Assembly: GCA_000711775.1 (NCBI GenBank)
Contig: ARYC01000581.1
Coordinates: 1-64,000, forward strand
Length of the DNA: 64,000 nucleotides
Direction: 5' to 3'
Source: Oxytricha trifallax
Lineage: Eukaryota > Ciliophora > Spirotrichea > Sporadotrichida > Oxytrichidae
Shown piece by piece: positions 53,690 to 64,000 of the stretch. The stretch's first letter is position 1. The number at the start of each line of letters is the position of its first letter. The position numbers and the translations under genes are program-made. The notes under the pieces were generated by a model. The model was not told where the DNA came from, ran no database searches, and saw nothing but the letters and a program-made list of their open reading frames with translations.

Positions 53690-53968
53690 TTTATTTATTT
53701 TAGTTACAACAATCAAACTGATTTTCCTGATTTGATAGTTATTGATTTCAATCAACAGTCACCAGTACATTATTTTCAAGTTTACACTACTGACCCAAAA
53801 ACAGTTGGAACTTATGTAATAAACGTAACAGCAAATTTTAGAAAGTCTTATGGCACTGTTGCTTATTACAATTTTAATATCACACTTATTGTTAAAAAAT
53901 CTGAGTTTAAAGCTGGAAATATAGCTCCATATTATACATCCAGATTTATAAACTTGAATTACCTAAAA
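53690..53968 (+). CDS. P3 block: cadherin-like repeat
   Basis: The block encodes NNQTDFPDLIVIDFNQQSPV, then YTTDPKTVGTYVINVTANFR and KSEFKAGNIAPYYTSRFINL NYLK, ending in the TAAAA pointer (53964-53968). The 'VGTYVINVTA' strand followed by 'APYY' is the boundary between two Cadg domains. Confidence 0.83.
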
Positions 53969-54143
53969 TTATAGTTATTTTTTACAAACGAATCATTTTT
54001 ATAAGTTTGAAACAATCTTTGCAAAGTATAAATAAAAATATATAAGTATAATTTAAAAAGCTAGAATTAAAGTAACCTAAACATTTAAATCGACTATATT
54101 TTAAAAGATTTGCATTTCAAATTTAAGATTTTGAGGTTTTTAT
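53964..54143. other. P3 IES of 180 bp with TAAAA pointers
   Basis: TAAAA lies at 53964-53968 and 54144-54148. Joining restores NYLKNITVQTGQSL, as in P1. The interior is AT-rich. Confidence 0.7.
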
Positions 54144-54800
54144 TAAAAAATATAACAGTCTAGACTGGTTAAAGTTTAGTCCTGAAATTACCTAAAAGCT
54201 AAGATGATAATGGAGATAATATTACAACTTAATTTTAAATGGGCACTGCTATTCTATTTATAGATACTTCTACAGATGGGGTTTTGAGTATAAAACCCTC
54301 TAAGCAGTTTATTGGAGAATATATTATTTCGATTATACTAAAAGATGATAACCCCACAATGCCTCTAAGCACGACTTATAAAATTGCTATAATAGTAGTT
54401 GATAAAGATAAGTTTATCAATGGATTTATAAACATTACAGAGGAAGAGTTGTTTGCATAAAAGACTAAGTTTATAGGGGATATAAGGGCTAAAATTAAAC
54501 GAGTCGATTACAAGGGAGAAATGCTAATTATATTTGATACAGATATTAAAACACCTCCTTTTTATTAAGAGAGACTTAATACAAGTTTGTTGATTCATTT
54601 GATTTAAGAAAACAAAAAGATAAAAACCAATTACTCTATATCATATATGAAAGGAAAATAAATAAAAGTTTAATTAAACTTTGATAATCCATAAAATGTA
54701 TCTATAAAACAAGTAAGTCTTAAGTGCGCTTTTGTTAATATTATATTAAAGGTATGGGATTCAATTGGCGTTACATTTGTAAAAAACTATAATTTGTTAG
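54144..54800 (+). CDS. P3 block: cadherin-like domain and following region
   Basis: Contains MGTAILFIDTSTDGVLSIKP, YIISIILKDDNPTMPLSTTY, GDIRAKIKRVDYKGEMLIIF and, after a GT-AG intron (gtaagtc...attaaag, about 54689-54727), VWDSIGVTFVKNYNLLDKIV. The DNA is close to P1 3105-3760, indicating a recent duplication relative to P2. Confidence 0.85.
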
Positions 54801-55144
54801 ATAAAATAGTTTAAGTATATTTAAATCCAAAAATAGAATTTAGATCTTAAAATAAATTATTCAAGGATCGGGTTGTTAAAAAATAACTCAAAAATTTGGC
54901 TTTAGATAAATGTTTATTTCTAATAGTAATAAAATAAAAGTATCTCTTTGTCTAAAAATTTTAAGATAATTTGTTTTATAAAGTGAGTGATAATTTAAAA
55001 ATCTGATGAAATTAATTTATGTTTTGTTTTTTAGTTCCCTTCTATAATTTATAGAAGAATTTTATTTCCTCATATAAATTCTATTCATGCAAAATAGAAT
55101 TTATTAAATAATATTATACTTCTTTGTAGGAGAAAATAAATAAG
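54801..55144. other. P3 IES
   Basis: AT-rich; the counterpart of P1 3761-4049, with no feature. Confidence 0.5.
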
Positions 55145-55770
55145 TGATAGTTTAGTAAAATTTATACATAACAAAACCAATACCTCCTTAGCTTTCTAAT
55201 GGTAATATATTAACACAATTACATGTTTTTTAAATTTAGATATGAGACAGCTTCTGGAAGGAATGGGGTCAGGATCATCAGCTTCGATTACAGCATTTAT
55301 GGGAAGTAATCTAGCTCTCAACCTTCTGATGTATTTTATATAGTTGATTTAATTTGATTAAAGGAGTTAGAGTTTGTAATATCTGTGGGGAATGATAAAT
55401 TCTTTTTAATTAATTTCTCACTTACCAATGATAAATATAATTGCACCGCCAAATACTCGCTTATTTTATACTCTAATACTCTCCGTATCTAGTTTCCAGT
55501 TCTTTAATTATTAAATTATATGATCCTAATTATAATAATTATAAATATATGAAACTTATTAAATGTAGATGAGACGATGAGTTAAGTTTACACATTTGAT
55601 GAGTTTAATGATAATCCGTAAAACGATTAATTTGATTTGGTAGGGTACGAGTCAACTAATTTGATTAAGAATCTTGGATTTTTGTTTTTAATGGTAGTCG
55701 TTATGATAATTACTGTAATTTTATCAATGCTTCTAAATCTTATAAGGATAAGAATTAAACCGTAAGGCTT
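55145..55770 (+). CDS. P3 block: juxtamembrane region and first helices
   Basis: The block encodes PIPPQLSN, then DMRQLLEGMGSGSSASITAF MGSNLALNLLM, SQSLQYLWGMINSFQLISHL, FDEFNDNPQNDQFDLVGYES and LFLMVVVMIITVILSMLLNL. Introns are at about 55203-55239 (gtaatat...tttag) and 55335-55367 (gtatttt...taaag), at the same codons as in P1. Confidence 0.82.
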
Positions 55771-56430
55771 CACTTTTTTCTAATAATTTAATCTTTAGGA
55801 TATAAAACATGATAAAGCGATTCAAAACTTATTTTTATTATTTTTAATTAAGAAATTAGAACCTATTTTTGAGAATTATTGATTATTAACTACATAAAAT
55901 TAAAGTTTAATAATTTGATTTTTATTTAATTTTCACGATTTGAATAGTTTGACAATAAATTTGATATTCTTTTAATAAATAAATTTTAAATTAAATTAAA
56001 TTAAATTAATTTTTACTCCATAGATATTATTAAATAAATTTAACATATTTAATATCTATTATATAATGACCATTTAAGTAGCCATTATGTAGGTGTATGC
56101 ATCTCGGTTCAGGGAGAAGTGGAATGGGGGCGAGGTGGTTTTTTGGAGTTTTTTAGTTCACAACTTGCCACGTCTTTGATTGTCACATCAACTCACTTCA
56201 ATATGTCTACGTCAGGACTAAAATTGATGGTTTGATTTTAGTATTAAACAGTAATATGTTAAATTTAATTTGAGATTACTCATTATACAAGTAGCCATTA
56301 TAAAACCTATTTTCCAATTCAATTTCCTTTTCCGAATATTTATTCAGAAAAAAAGTAGAGTATAATTTGCTCATTAGATTTTAGGTTATATTTTAATTTT
56401 TAATAATCTCATAATATTTATGAAGAATTA
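55771..56430. other. P3 IES carrying a 200-bp insertion
   Basis: It aligns with the P1 IES (4691-5091 and 5775-5820) except for the insertion at 56089-56288. P1 instead holds the hairpin 5092-5774. Confidence 0.6.
56089..56288. mobile_element. 200-bp insertion with a 13-bp target duplication, SINE-like
   Basis: AAGTAGCCATTAT is present at 56076-56088 and 56289-56301; P1 has a single related site (gggagccactataaaa, 4985). The insert starts gtaggtgtatgcatctcggt and has a GC-rich first half (gggggcgaggtgg) and an AT-rich second half ending ctcattatac. A long duplication without terminal inverted repeats fits retroposition. ggttcaggg near 56107 weakly resembles a pol III B box. No poly-A tail is seen. 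Confidence 0.65.
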
Positions 56431-57335
56431 CTCCCCTTTATTTTACTTGGAGTCATACTTAGAGCTAACCCTATGTTCTTTTATAAATATTTACAAACCT
56501 AAATATGACTATGATGGAGACCTATAAGCTTCTCTAGTTTCTTTCATACTTGTAACTTTTTGCGTAACTTCCCCAATAGGCCTTATTTTAATAATATACA
56601 AGCTGCACTTAAATAAATTAAAAAACCAATTAGAAACTCCTTAAAAAATAATCACTTTGACTGAAGAAATTGATACAAGAAAATTTTACAGAACGCTTTT
56701 CAATCCCTTATATTTATTGCGAAGACTGCTCTACTGCTTGATTATTGTATTTATGGACGAATGTCAAGGTTTATAACTAAGCATGATGATTTAAATTTCA
56801 TTATTGACTTAAGTTTATACAGTTCTAAGCAGGCCTTATATATCAAAAGAAAGAAATATTCTTGAAGTTTTCAATGAAATGTACTTCCTTATAGTTTGCT
56901 ATAGTTTCTATCCTTTTACAGACACATATCATGTTGATGAAATGATGGATTTTGATTTTTATTGTATGTTGGGATATTTGCCAATTTTTATTACTTTAAC
57001 TTTTCTTGTGACTAACATCACTTACATATTGTATATTAAGTTGAGACTTGCTTCAAAATAAGCTAAGAAAAAATGTTTTAAAGTATAAAAATCATAGACT
57101 GGAAAACAAAATTAAATTGATTATAATTAGCATTAAAGGACTGGCTAGAATTTTACAGATTTTTAAAGTAAGGACAAACTTGCTGACACTCTTAAAGTAT
57201 CTAAATACAATAAAAACTTAAGCGACTTGCTCAGAGAGTCAAATTACTCTATTGACAAATATTTGAATGATGACACTAACTAAAGCAATAAATTTGATAG
57301 ATAGAATTATATACAATTACTTTTGGGACTTACCT
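56431..57335 (+). CDS. P3 block: conserved multipass membrane region
   Basis: The block encodes YLESYLELTLCSFINIYKPK YDYDGDL, helices LVTFCVASPIGLILIIYKLH, MYFLIVCYSFYPFTDTYHVD and LGYLPIFITLTFLVTNITYI, then KQAKKKCFKVQKSQTGKQNQ and the charged tail LSDLLRESNYSIDKYLNDDT. It is almost identical to P1 5821-6720. Confidence 0.87.
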
Positions 57336-57984
57336 TTCTTAACTAAAATTTTAATTTGTAGATTCATAAAATAAAAGTTTTAAATTAAAGTTGTTCATAT
57401 TTAAAATTAAGATTTTGCTTTTAAACATCAATTAATATTATCATTATAGATAAAGTTTATTACTAGAATTTATTTGAACAATCGCCCCTTTCTCTGCACA
57501 AATAAGTTTAAATTATCTATAGAAGTTTTTATAATTTTTAATGACTACTTTTTATCATTCTTAATAATTATAAATTTGCTATAGATAAAAGTTATATGAC
57601 AAAAATTACTATGATTTTTAATAATCATTAATAAGATACTTAGTAGGAGCAGATTTAAGATTTTACAGTAGTAGATTTTAAATGAAAAAATTTCAGTTCT
57701 ATAACATGATATATTCCATAATTTCTTATCTGTACGAACTAAGTTTTTCATATAATTTGTCCGTATGTTTATAAAATTAAATTGATTGAAAATATTTTTT
57801 TAAAAATATCATGGTACTTTAATTCGAATTTAATGCCGAAATCTATATATTTCTATAAAATTATTAAAATTAAATAACTAAAAAAATAAGGAAAAAAATT
57901 CTTTAATTTTTAACAAATAGTTTTTTATGAAATTTTAAAAATCAATAGTATAAATCCCCATAAAATATAATTAAAAATTAAAGC
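57336..57984. other. P3 IES before the last block
   Basis: AT-rich, homologous to P1 6721-7375. The standard-code minus frame 57545-57751 is not supported. Confidence 0.5.
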
Positions 57985-58200
57985 ATTGCGTTAACTGATT
58001 TAAAAGAAGATTAATTTGATTCTTTCTTGCCTTACAATGCAATAAATCTCGCTAAAATTAACAATGAAGCTTAATTAAGCATTTTAAATGACCAAACAAA
58101 AAAATAGCAAAATTAGACATAGAAAAATATATCATTACTTAAATAGTAGATAGATAAACTTATGTCTGAATAAATTAGAAGTTAATAAGAATACATTTGA
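57985..58200 (+). CDS. P3 last block and stop
   Basis: The block encodes ALTDLKEDQFDSFLPYNAIN, then LNDQTKKQQNQTQKNISLLK and QQIDKLMSEQIRSQQEYI with TGA 58198-58200. It is the direct counterpart of P1 7376-7583. Confidence 0.8.
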
Positions 58201-59264
58201 AGGGTGATTTGTTAAAAAAATCATGAATATAAAATATTAAAAGCATTTTTATTTGCTTTTGTTAGATATTTATTTGAAATATTTCCTAGATTAATTATAT
58301 GCTCATATTATTAATTATTCAAAATTTGTCGTTATTCATTAATCTTTTATATTTATCAATATATAAAACTTATATAAATTATAATTGTTGTAGATAAGAA
58401 TAATAATCGTGTTTTGTAATTTTTCATAACTTTGTTTCCCTCTTTAATTCAAATGATTGACTCTAAATATTGAGCTTAACTCTGGATTTCAGTTGTGGTG
58501 CTAAAAAGAGAAAATAATATAATAATCAAATTTAAATCATCAAGCTCTATGTATTTTATTCGAAAAATATTAAAATATAGATATATCAATAGAATGAGAT
58601 TGGTAATAATCTTCAAAATAAATAGGAAACAATCACACACTGGGAATTCTTTTATATAATATGTATTAGAGAGTATTTTTAGATGGAATGTGAATCGACG
58701 AACTAGGGCTTGTAATCTTCATTTCATTTAAATTTTCATATTATTTAGGTTACAGTATTATCAAAATTTTAATAGAGTAAACATTTTAAAAATGAAGCAT
58801 TTGCATCTATAAATCTATCACTACTCGTATAAACAAACATAGGTCTTTTGACAATAAACTCTTTAGTTAAATTCGGTAGATAGTGTTTATCAGATAGTTT
58901 AGAGGTTAAATGTAAGTTTCACAAGCTTTGGCTACATTCATAGTAACTTTAACCTAGAAAATATTATGAATTAATTTCAATCACTTAAAGTATTCAATAT
59001 TTATTCTAAATAAGCTCAAATAGTGAAAGTCTCTCTATTAGAATCACCAGGAAATTTCCGAGAGAGAGCTGTGAAATATATAAGGAATTTAACAGCATAA
59101 TTATAAAGTTCTGCATGCCAACGAACGATTAATTTACCTTTAAAGGAGAGAAAGATTCTAAGCAACAACAAATAGATAATCAAAATATTTTTTAGAAAAG
59201 TATTAATAAAATTAAAGAAGGCCTAAAGAGATTGGCTTTCAAATTATCATCAAACTATTAAAGG
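58201..59264. other. 3' flank of P3, duplicated with P1
   Basis: AT-rich up to 58650, then related to P1 flank 8050-8600. A piece at 59060-59250 (QFTFKGEKDSKQQQIDNQN) is the relative of the P1 flank frame YFTYKGEKFQTYNQ. No intact gene is seen. Confidence 0.45.
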
Positions 59265-59525
59265 TAATGTCTCCTTTTGATGCCAGCTAAGAAGCTTTCA
59301 TTGCTGCAGTAGTTGCTACTGTGACTATGAAGATGTTGATCTATCAATGTTGGCTTATCAGTGTCTTTTTGGATTTAAGATAACTCTATTTTAGAATTTG
59401 TTCTATATAGATGCTTCAATGAGGTTTTATCCACTAATTTTGGTTTATTTAAGGCTATTCCTAGATATATTGTAAAATTTTATTTTACTTTTGGCACCAC
59501 TCATGAAATGAATTTTAAGAATACA
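59265..59525 (+). CDS. P4 block: first membrane helices
   Basis: The block encodes DASQEAFIAAVVATVTMKML IYQCWLISVFLDLRQLYFR, and in the next frame (probably after an intron near 59390-59410) DASMRFYPLILVYLRLFLDI L. Position and hydrophobic pattern match P2 GSSASVQAFMGGNLILSIF ... RMFFLLILSVSSFQFF. The P1 flank lacks this 300-bp block although the DNA on both sides aligns. Confidence 0.5.
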
Positions 59526-60635
59526 AACTTGGTTTAAAAACTTTAACTGGTACCAAAAAGAGGGAAATCAAATTAAAAATAGAACCTAACTAAGTAGAGT
59601 TATTAGAAAGGCAACTACATAAATTCAATACTCCATATGACCAAATTGTATCGTATCACTCCGTTAATAATTAATATTAAGATACACAGAAAATATCAAG
59701 ATGCGCATTTAGAGATTGTAGAGTTTACCTTTGGGTACACATTAGAAAAGGAGTGCTCTTAACTTTTTCCCAATTTTAACCAGTTGATGTGATATTTGTC
59801 CTTTGGCTTTGGTATTTACAGTGCATTAATCTTGTTTGCGAAAATATTAATAGTTGTTTTCAAGTGTTCTGGTATTTCACTTTTGAGCCTACTCTCCTCA
59901 ATCCAGCTACATATAACTATAAAGTATGTCTAAAGAGAGCAATTATATTATTTATAAGGAATTTCTTTTAGCTCAAATTATTAAAGGAATTTTGTATCTA
60001 GCTAGTAGAATAAACTTCACTGACTGATCTTAAATAGAAGAACCTAACAACCTTTTGACTTCGGCCAGACAGCTATTACGTTTATTTTTTAAAAAAATAA
60101 CATAGGTAACATTTGTCAAAATCTAATGAAAAGCTATATAATAATGTCTATTTTTAATTTAGATTTTTCTCTAAGGAGTGTACATTTATATTATTTATTT
60201 ATTAAATAAAACATTGTCTTCCTTTTTTTTCTAAATATTTCATTTAAATATCTATAAATAATTTCATATTTACTTAGAACTATTTTTAAGAAATTATAAA
60301 ATTAAAAATAGGTATTAAATCTATGAAAAATTATTTATTTGAATCATTTTTTATTTTTTTATTAATGATTTGCTTGACACTTTATACTAATCTTTTTACT
60401 CCCCTGTATTTTATACATAAAAAGTTCAAAGATTATTTAAGTAAAAATAAATAAAGAATATTCCTTCTTGATTTTAATTTCTGACATAAAATAAAACTAT
60501 AACTTTGAATTAAAATAATTGAACTCCAAACACTTAAATTTATATATAATTTACTAAATTATGAAAAATTAAATAAATATAATGAATATAAATTTATGAC
60601 AAATTTAAAGAATATTCAATTATAATTTAAAATCA
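59526..60635. other. P4 region without clear block, shared with P1 flank
   Basis: 59580-60615 aligns with 8640-9700. The frame at 59789-59971 (MIFVLWLWYLQCINLVCENI) is open in the standard code but has no homologue in the family and is probably chance. Confidence 0.4.
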
Positions 60636-61090
60636 ACGAGCTAAGATTACGATGGAGAAATCTCAACTTTTGTGCTTTCGCTGTTGTTCACAATTTTATC
60701 AATAGCAACTCCACTTTTTATTTTAATTCTCATAAAATTCCTCTTCTACAAAAAAGTGAGAAAGAATTCGCATAAAGCTATTAAGACTAAAAATATATTA
60801 TCGAATGACAACTCTTTGAAATATCAAAATTCTAAAGATAAAGATAAAAAATGGTCAAATTCTTAATAAAAAGAGGTAAACTCAAAATTAATCAGAAAAT
60901 AATTCGAAAATATAGTAAATCACATAGATACCTAAAACCCTTCAAGAATTATATTAACTCCAATTAATTTATTTAGGAGGATGATTTTTTCATTAGTAGT
61001 TGTACTTATTAATGATAATTAAGCTTATCAAATATATATATTATCATTAAATGCGTATTTTTTAATTTTATTTGGATTTGCTAAGATTTT
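60636..61090 (+). CDS. P4 block: conserved membrane region, first part
   Basis: The block encodes YDGEISTFVLSLLFTILSIA TPLFILILIKFLFYKKVRKN, a basic/polar loop KWSNSQQKEVNSKLIRKQF, then LTPINLFRRMIFSLVVVLIN and YILSLNAYFLILFGFAKILI Y before TGA. It aligns with P1 KYDQDGDLQASLVSF... and P2 SPIQLFRRLLFCLIIVMIDE. It is probably cut at the 3' edge by an intron or IES. Confidence 0.78.
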
Positions 61091-61159
61091 AATATATTGA
61101 TAGAAATAGTATTTTATATTTACTATAATCCTATGCTCTCTACTGTATTTAATATACTT

Positions 61160-61480
61160 GATATAATGCAAACCATTTAAAAAACGAAACTTAAATAATT
61201 TAGAAATTTACAAGGAGTTGTACTTTTTAGTCAATTGCTATTTGCTCTATCCCCTTACTGATGCTTATCAACATGATTTTATAATATTGTTTTATTCAAA
61301 TAATCAATGATACAATTAAAAACTATGAATAATTTTGATTTTGACTTGAAATTTAACATTGGATTTATTCCAATAGGACTCATTGTTCTTTTTCTTACGT
61401 CAAATATAGTATACATTCTTTCTTTAAAAGTAAAGAAATTAACTTAAAAACTTGCCAACATTTTAAGATAACTGAGGTCG
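61160..61480 (+). CDS. P4 blocks: conserved membrane region, second part
   Basis: Encodes KPFKKRNLNNLEIYKELYFL VNCYLLYPLTDAYQHDF (61165-61285) and, after a ~40-bp gap that is likely an intron or IES, NNFDFDLKFNIGFIPIGLIV LFLTSNIVYILSLKVKKLTQ. It is homologous to P2 IYNEFYFLFVCYSLFIFTDA...IPIGLTLTYLITNIAYI. Confidence 0.75.
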
Positions 61481-62227
61481 AATTTTAAATAATTACATTC
61501 TTCAAAATTGATCATAACATAAAAACTTAAAGATTAAATTTAATAAAAATATCCTTTCAAAAATAGTAGTTACAAGACAAGTAAAAAGCAAAAATCTAAA
61601 TTAAAAAATGAAAAAACATAATATTGATAAATAAAATTTTGTTCTAAAAATAAAGAAAATCTAAATTTAATATAAATTTTTTAATGAATTTCTAAAGTTT
61701 AAATCAATTAATAGTTTAATATAATTGTATAACATTTATAAAGAGGTTTGATAAAACATCTGGATAATATATTTAAACCGCAAAACCCTTATAAATTTTT
61801 ATTTTTATTTTCAATTCAAGATAATTAACTAAATAAAAAAAGTTCCCATCACTATCTAAAATACTAAAAGACCCTTAAAAAATTATGATAAAAAATAAAA
61901 ATTAAAAATTAATTTAAAATAAACTTACATAGCTAGCTAAAAAGGAAGTTTATGTTGTAAATAATACTAATTCATCAATAATTACTATAAATTAATAGCA
62001 AATTAATACACAAGAGAATTTTTATTTGCAATTGAAATATGATAAATAAATAAATGCAAGCTATGGAGTTATACATAGTTCTATAGATATTGATAATGAT
62101 TACCAAGCTTAATTATATATAATTTACTGTATATATTATTATTATTTATAATATTTAAAGCTTATTGGAAATTTATTGTATTAAAAAGGGGTTAAGGGGG
62201 ATTTTATTTTTTGTTATAAAAAAATAT
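61481..62227 (+). other. P4 cytoplasmic tail region or IES
   Basis: Frames remain open with Lys/Asn/Gln-rich reading (for example KQLHSSKLIITQKLKDQI). It is not clear which parts are tail-coding and which are IES. No other features. Confidence 0.4.
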
Positions 62228-62369
62228 TTATAGAACTTATGAAAGTAAAGAGTTGCCAATAATTTATTACAACGATGAATATTAAATAATTAAAGATTAA
62301 ACATAAAAAGAACCGATTTATAAGTAAAAAATGAATAAATTAAATTTTATATTTGAGTCGACAACTTGA
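62228..62369 (+). CDS. P4 last block and stop
   Basis: The block encodes TYESKELPIIYYNDEYQIIK followed by DQTQKEPIYKQKMNKLNFIF ESTT, with TGA 62367-62369. It matches the P2 tail YEAKEIPLVYYDEESIKK...VPILKQRLNKFYQ, which places the P4 gene end here. Confidence 0.72.
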
Positions 62370-62689
62370 TAAGAATGAAAAATGAAATTAGTATTATGCC
62401 ATAATTTATAAATAGTAATATATTTTATTTAATAATTTTTTAACAAAAAAATAGAGATCCTAAGAGAAAGAATTTGATTAGATTAAGTTTTTGAATTAGC
62501 TGAAATAAAAATCTCATTATTTAAGGATTGTTGTAAATTTAGCATTGTTAATTTTTTTCTCTTTAATTTCTTTGATTTTCATTCCTCTTTGAATTAAGTT
62601 TGAGATTATACATTCTTTGGTTAAAATATAAATAATAACGTATTTTTATTTTTTTATTACATAAATTTAAATTATTAAAATAAAATCTT
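62370..62689. other. Intergenic region between convergent P4 and the right-edge gene
   Basis: AT-rich; no terminator-type structure was recognised. Confidence 0.4.
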
Positions 62690-63914
62690 TTCCATATCTC
62701 TACCTTCTATCAGCCATATCGCTGAATATGCAAATTTTCTTAACAAATTCACCAATATTTTGCTTCTAAATAATTGCTTAATCACAATAAAATCCATTCT
62801 CGAACTTCTTTTCTTTCTGCATTTTACTTGCGAAACCAATATTGCTAGTTATTGTGCCGCCCATAATAGGACTAGTTGAGTTTTAATTGCTATTGAAATT
62901 TGGTGACTTATCAAAAGCAATTTAAGAAGGTATTTGATTTTGCTATTAATTCAATTGGGATGTAGTAGTAGTTGGTAAATTTGTTGAAGACATATGAGGC
63001 AAGGGATTAATATGATTTGATTAATTTCTGCTAAGGCTTGGTTAAGAATTCATATTTGTGTCTCTATTCAAGCCAGTCACTAAAGAAACTGACTTAAGCT
63101 CATCTGGGTCAATAGCTTAAACTTCTGATCTCAATCTTTAAAGTTTGTGATCTGAATGTTGATGGCTAGAGGGACCCAATGTTTGAACTTGAGATTGCTA
63201 TCTCGAATGCCCTGGCCTAAAAAATTTCTAGGAAAAATCTTATCCTTAATTTCTTGCCTATAAACATAAATGAGAGGTAATTAATTTTACATGTTAAAAT
63301 TTGAAGAGGTAGGAATTTTCATTCAATTTAGAGAAGATCAAATATATCTTATGAGAGTCAAACTTTGTAAAATCATCAATGTTACTCTCATTATAGATAA
63401 TGCAAACTTTTCCTTAATTACTTGCCTGCACTTTTTTGAAGTTTTCATCTTAATTTAAAACATTAGACAAAAATACCATCTATAAACGAAATTTACACGC
63501 ATTTTTAATATTACATAGTTTAAGTTGTCTTCATTTATAATAAGCTGGCTTTCTTGTTTATCATCAAGCATGTTTTTTAAGTATAGTTTATGATTCATCT
63601 ATTGTTCTTTGCTGCTTGTTATTTATCCTAACATACTCAGGAAATATAAATGAGCCTTAGAAACTCTCTTGCCATTTACATTAAAGTCAAGCAATTATTT
63701 GATATTGATGGGATCAGACTACTTTGGAATGTACAAGACATTTATCTAGAAGCAATCTTTTGGCTAAATCATATCTAAGATTTGAATGTAATTTCTAAGA
63801 GTTTGATCGTCTTCACAGAGAAGCAAGTCTTTTTGCTTTTTATATTGCTAAAACAAGAGTTTAATAAGTTTTAATTAATCTTACGAGTAAAGAGCCAGGT
63901 TCAATTAATGCCAT
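62690..63914 (-). CDS. Multi-exon gene of unknown function, apparently intact
   Basis: The start ATG at 63914 (MALIEPGSLL) is followed by introns 63848-63884 (37 bp), 63449-63498 (50 bp) and 63258-63290 (33 bp), all GT-AG and frame-consistent. The protein begins QYKKQKDLLLCEDDQTLRNY IQILDM and continues INVLYIPKQSDPINIKQLLD, YFLSMLGQITSSKEQQMNHK and KVCIIYNESNIDDFTKFDSH. It then becomes Ser/Asn/Gln-rich (HSRQQSQVQTLGPSSHQHSD, LPTTTTSQLNQQQNQIPSQI) before KMQKEKKFENGFYCDQAIIQ and KICIFSDMADRRQRYGKD. The 3' end is uncertain because no TGA follows soon. There is no IES, so this is either one MDS or a non-scrambled gene. The family is not recognised. Confidence 0.7.
63258..63290 (-). other. Intron (33 bp) in the right-edge gene
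   Basis: Minus-strand GTAAAA...TTTATAG joins SYLFKFQH to ARNQGQDFSQKFFRPG in frame. Confidence 0.72.
63449..63498 (-). other. Intron (50 bp) in the right-edge gene
   Basis: Minus-strand GTGTAA...ATTAAG joins NYVILKM to HENFKKVQASNQGK in frame. Confidence 0.65.
63848..63884 (-). other. Intron (37 bp) in the right-edge gene
   Basis: Minus-strand GTAAGATT...TGTTTTAG lies after MALIEPGSLL and before QYKKQKDLLLC. Confidence 0.72.
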
Positions 63915-64000
63915 CAGAGTATTATCATTTTACATTAAACGTTTAAGAAAATCTTAATCAATACCTTATTTCACAGGTTCTTATTGATTTAAATGGATTT
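63915..64000. other. Upstream region of the right-edge gene
   Basis: 86 bp of AT-rich DNA before the predicted start. No motif is recognised. Confidence 0.35.

Noticed and set aside
1-64000. Polinton, retrovirus-like or other virus-derived element
   Set aside because: I found no integrase of that type, capsid, polymerase or LTR signature; the only transposase is that of TBE.

Overview
The window looks like germline (micronuclear) DNA of a spirotrich ciliate, most likely Oxytricha trifallax or a close relative such as Stylonychia. Four lines of evidence support this. (1) Long reading frames appear only when TAA and TAG are read as glutamine and TGA is the sole stop. (2) Two transposons end in G4T4/C4A4 telomere-like repeats flanked by a 3-bp ATT duplication, the signature of Oxytricha TBE (telomere-bearing element) transposons. 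(3) Genes are cut into short coding blocks (MDSs) separated by very AT-rich spacers (IESs); at two or three junctions a short direct repeat (pointer) restores the frame when one copy is removed. (4) Spliceosomal GT-AG introns of about 32-50 bp are common. I did not see rRNA, tRNA, CRISPR or bacterial-style operons.

The backbone is a tandem array of at least four paralogous genes, all on the + strand, here called P1 to P4. They encode large membrane proteins with cadherin-like (Cadg-type) extracellular repeats, a conserved multipass membrane region and a basic/polar cytoplasmic tail. P1 is the 3' part of a gene (2849-7583). P2 runs from about 10.26 or 18.7 kb to 37037. P3 runs from about 39.2 kb to 58200. 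P4 is a 3' part (about 59.27-62369). Block order and intron positions are conserved between copies, and about 2 kb of 3' flank is shared by P1 and P3. The 5' halves of P2 and P3 are scattered small blocks resembling a beta-propeller-like repeat domain (recurrent 'FGGxxxxxxxxG' motifs); individual block boundaries there are uncertain.

Other genes: an apparently intact three-exon gene at 12267-13071 whose protein resembles the TBE 22-kDa protein; a decaying SecA-type helicase gene on the minus strand (13190-14921); a broken unknown gene on the minus strand (28555-29930); a small minus-strand candidate (about 17.83-18.6 kb); and an intact-looking multi-exon gene on the minus strand at the right edge (62690-63914).

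Mobile DNA: TBE copy 1 (1-2399, runs off the left edge) and TBE copy 2 (50145-52747), the latter inside a P3 codon series that reads straight through when TBE and one ATT are removed. There are also many palindromic foldback elements. Family I has TGTTCTGACC ends and 6-bp target duplications. Family II has AGGAATACATTC ends and three copies. Family III has G-run/AAGTTTCCTG ends and 8-9-bp duplications. Several single long hairpins occur as well. A 1.6-kb element (10480-12063) has inverted arrays of a GACGTCC-type repeat and a 9-bp duplication. A 200-bp insertion with a 13-bp duplication sits in P3.

All calls are hand readings; coordinates of MDS edges are approximate (plus or minus about 20 bp) unless a pointer or splice site is stated.
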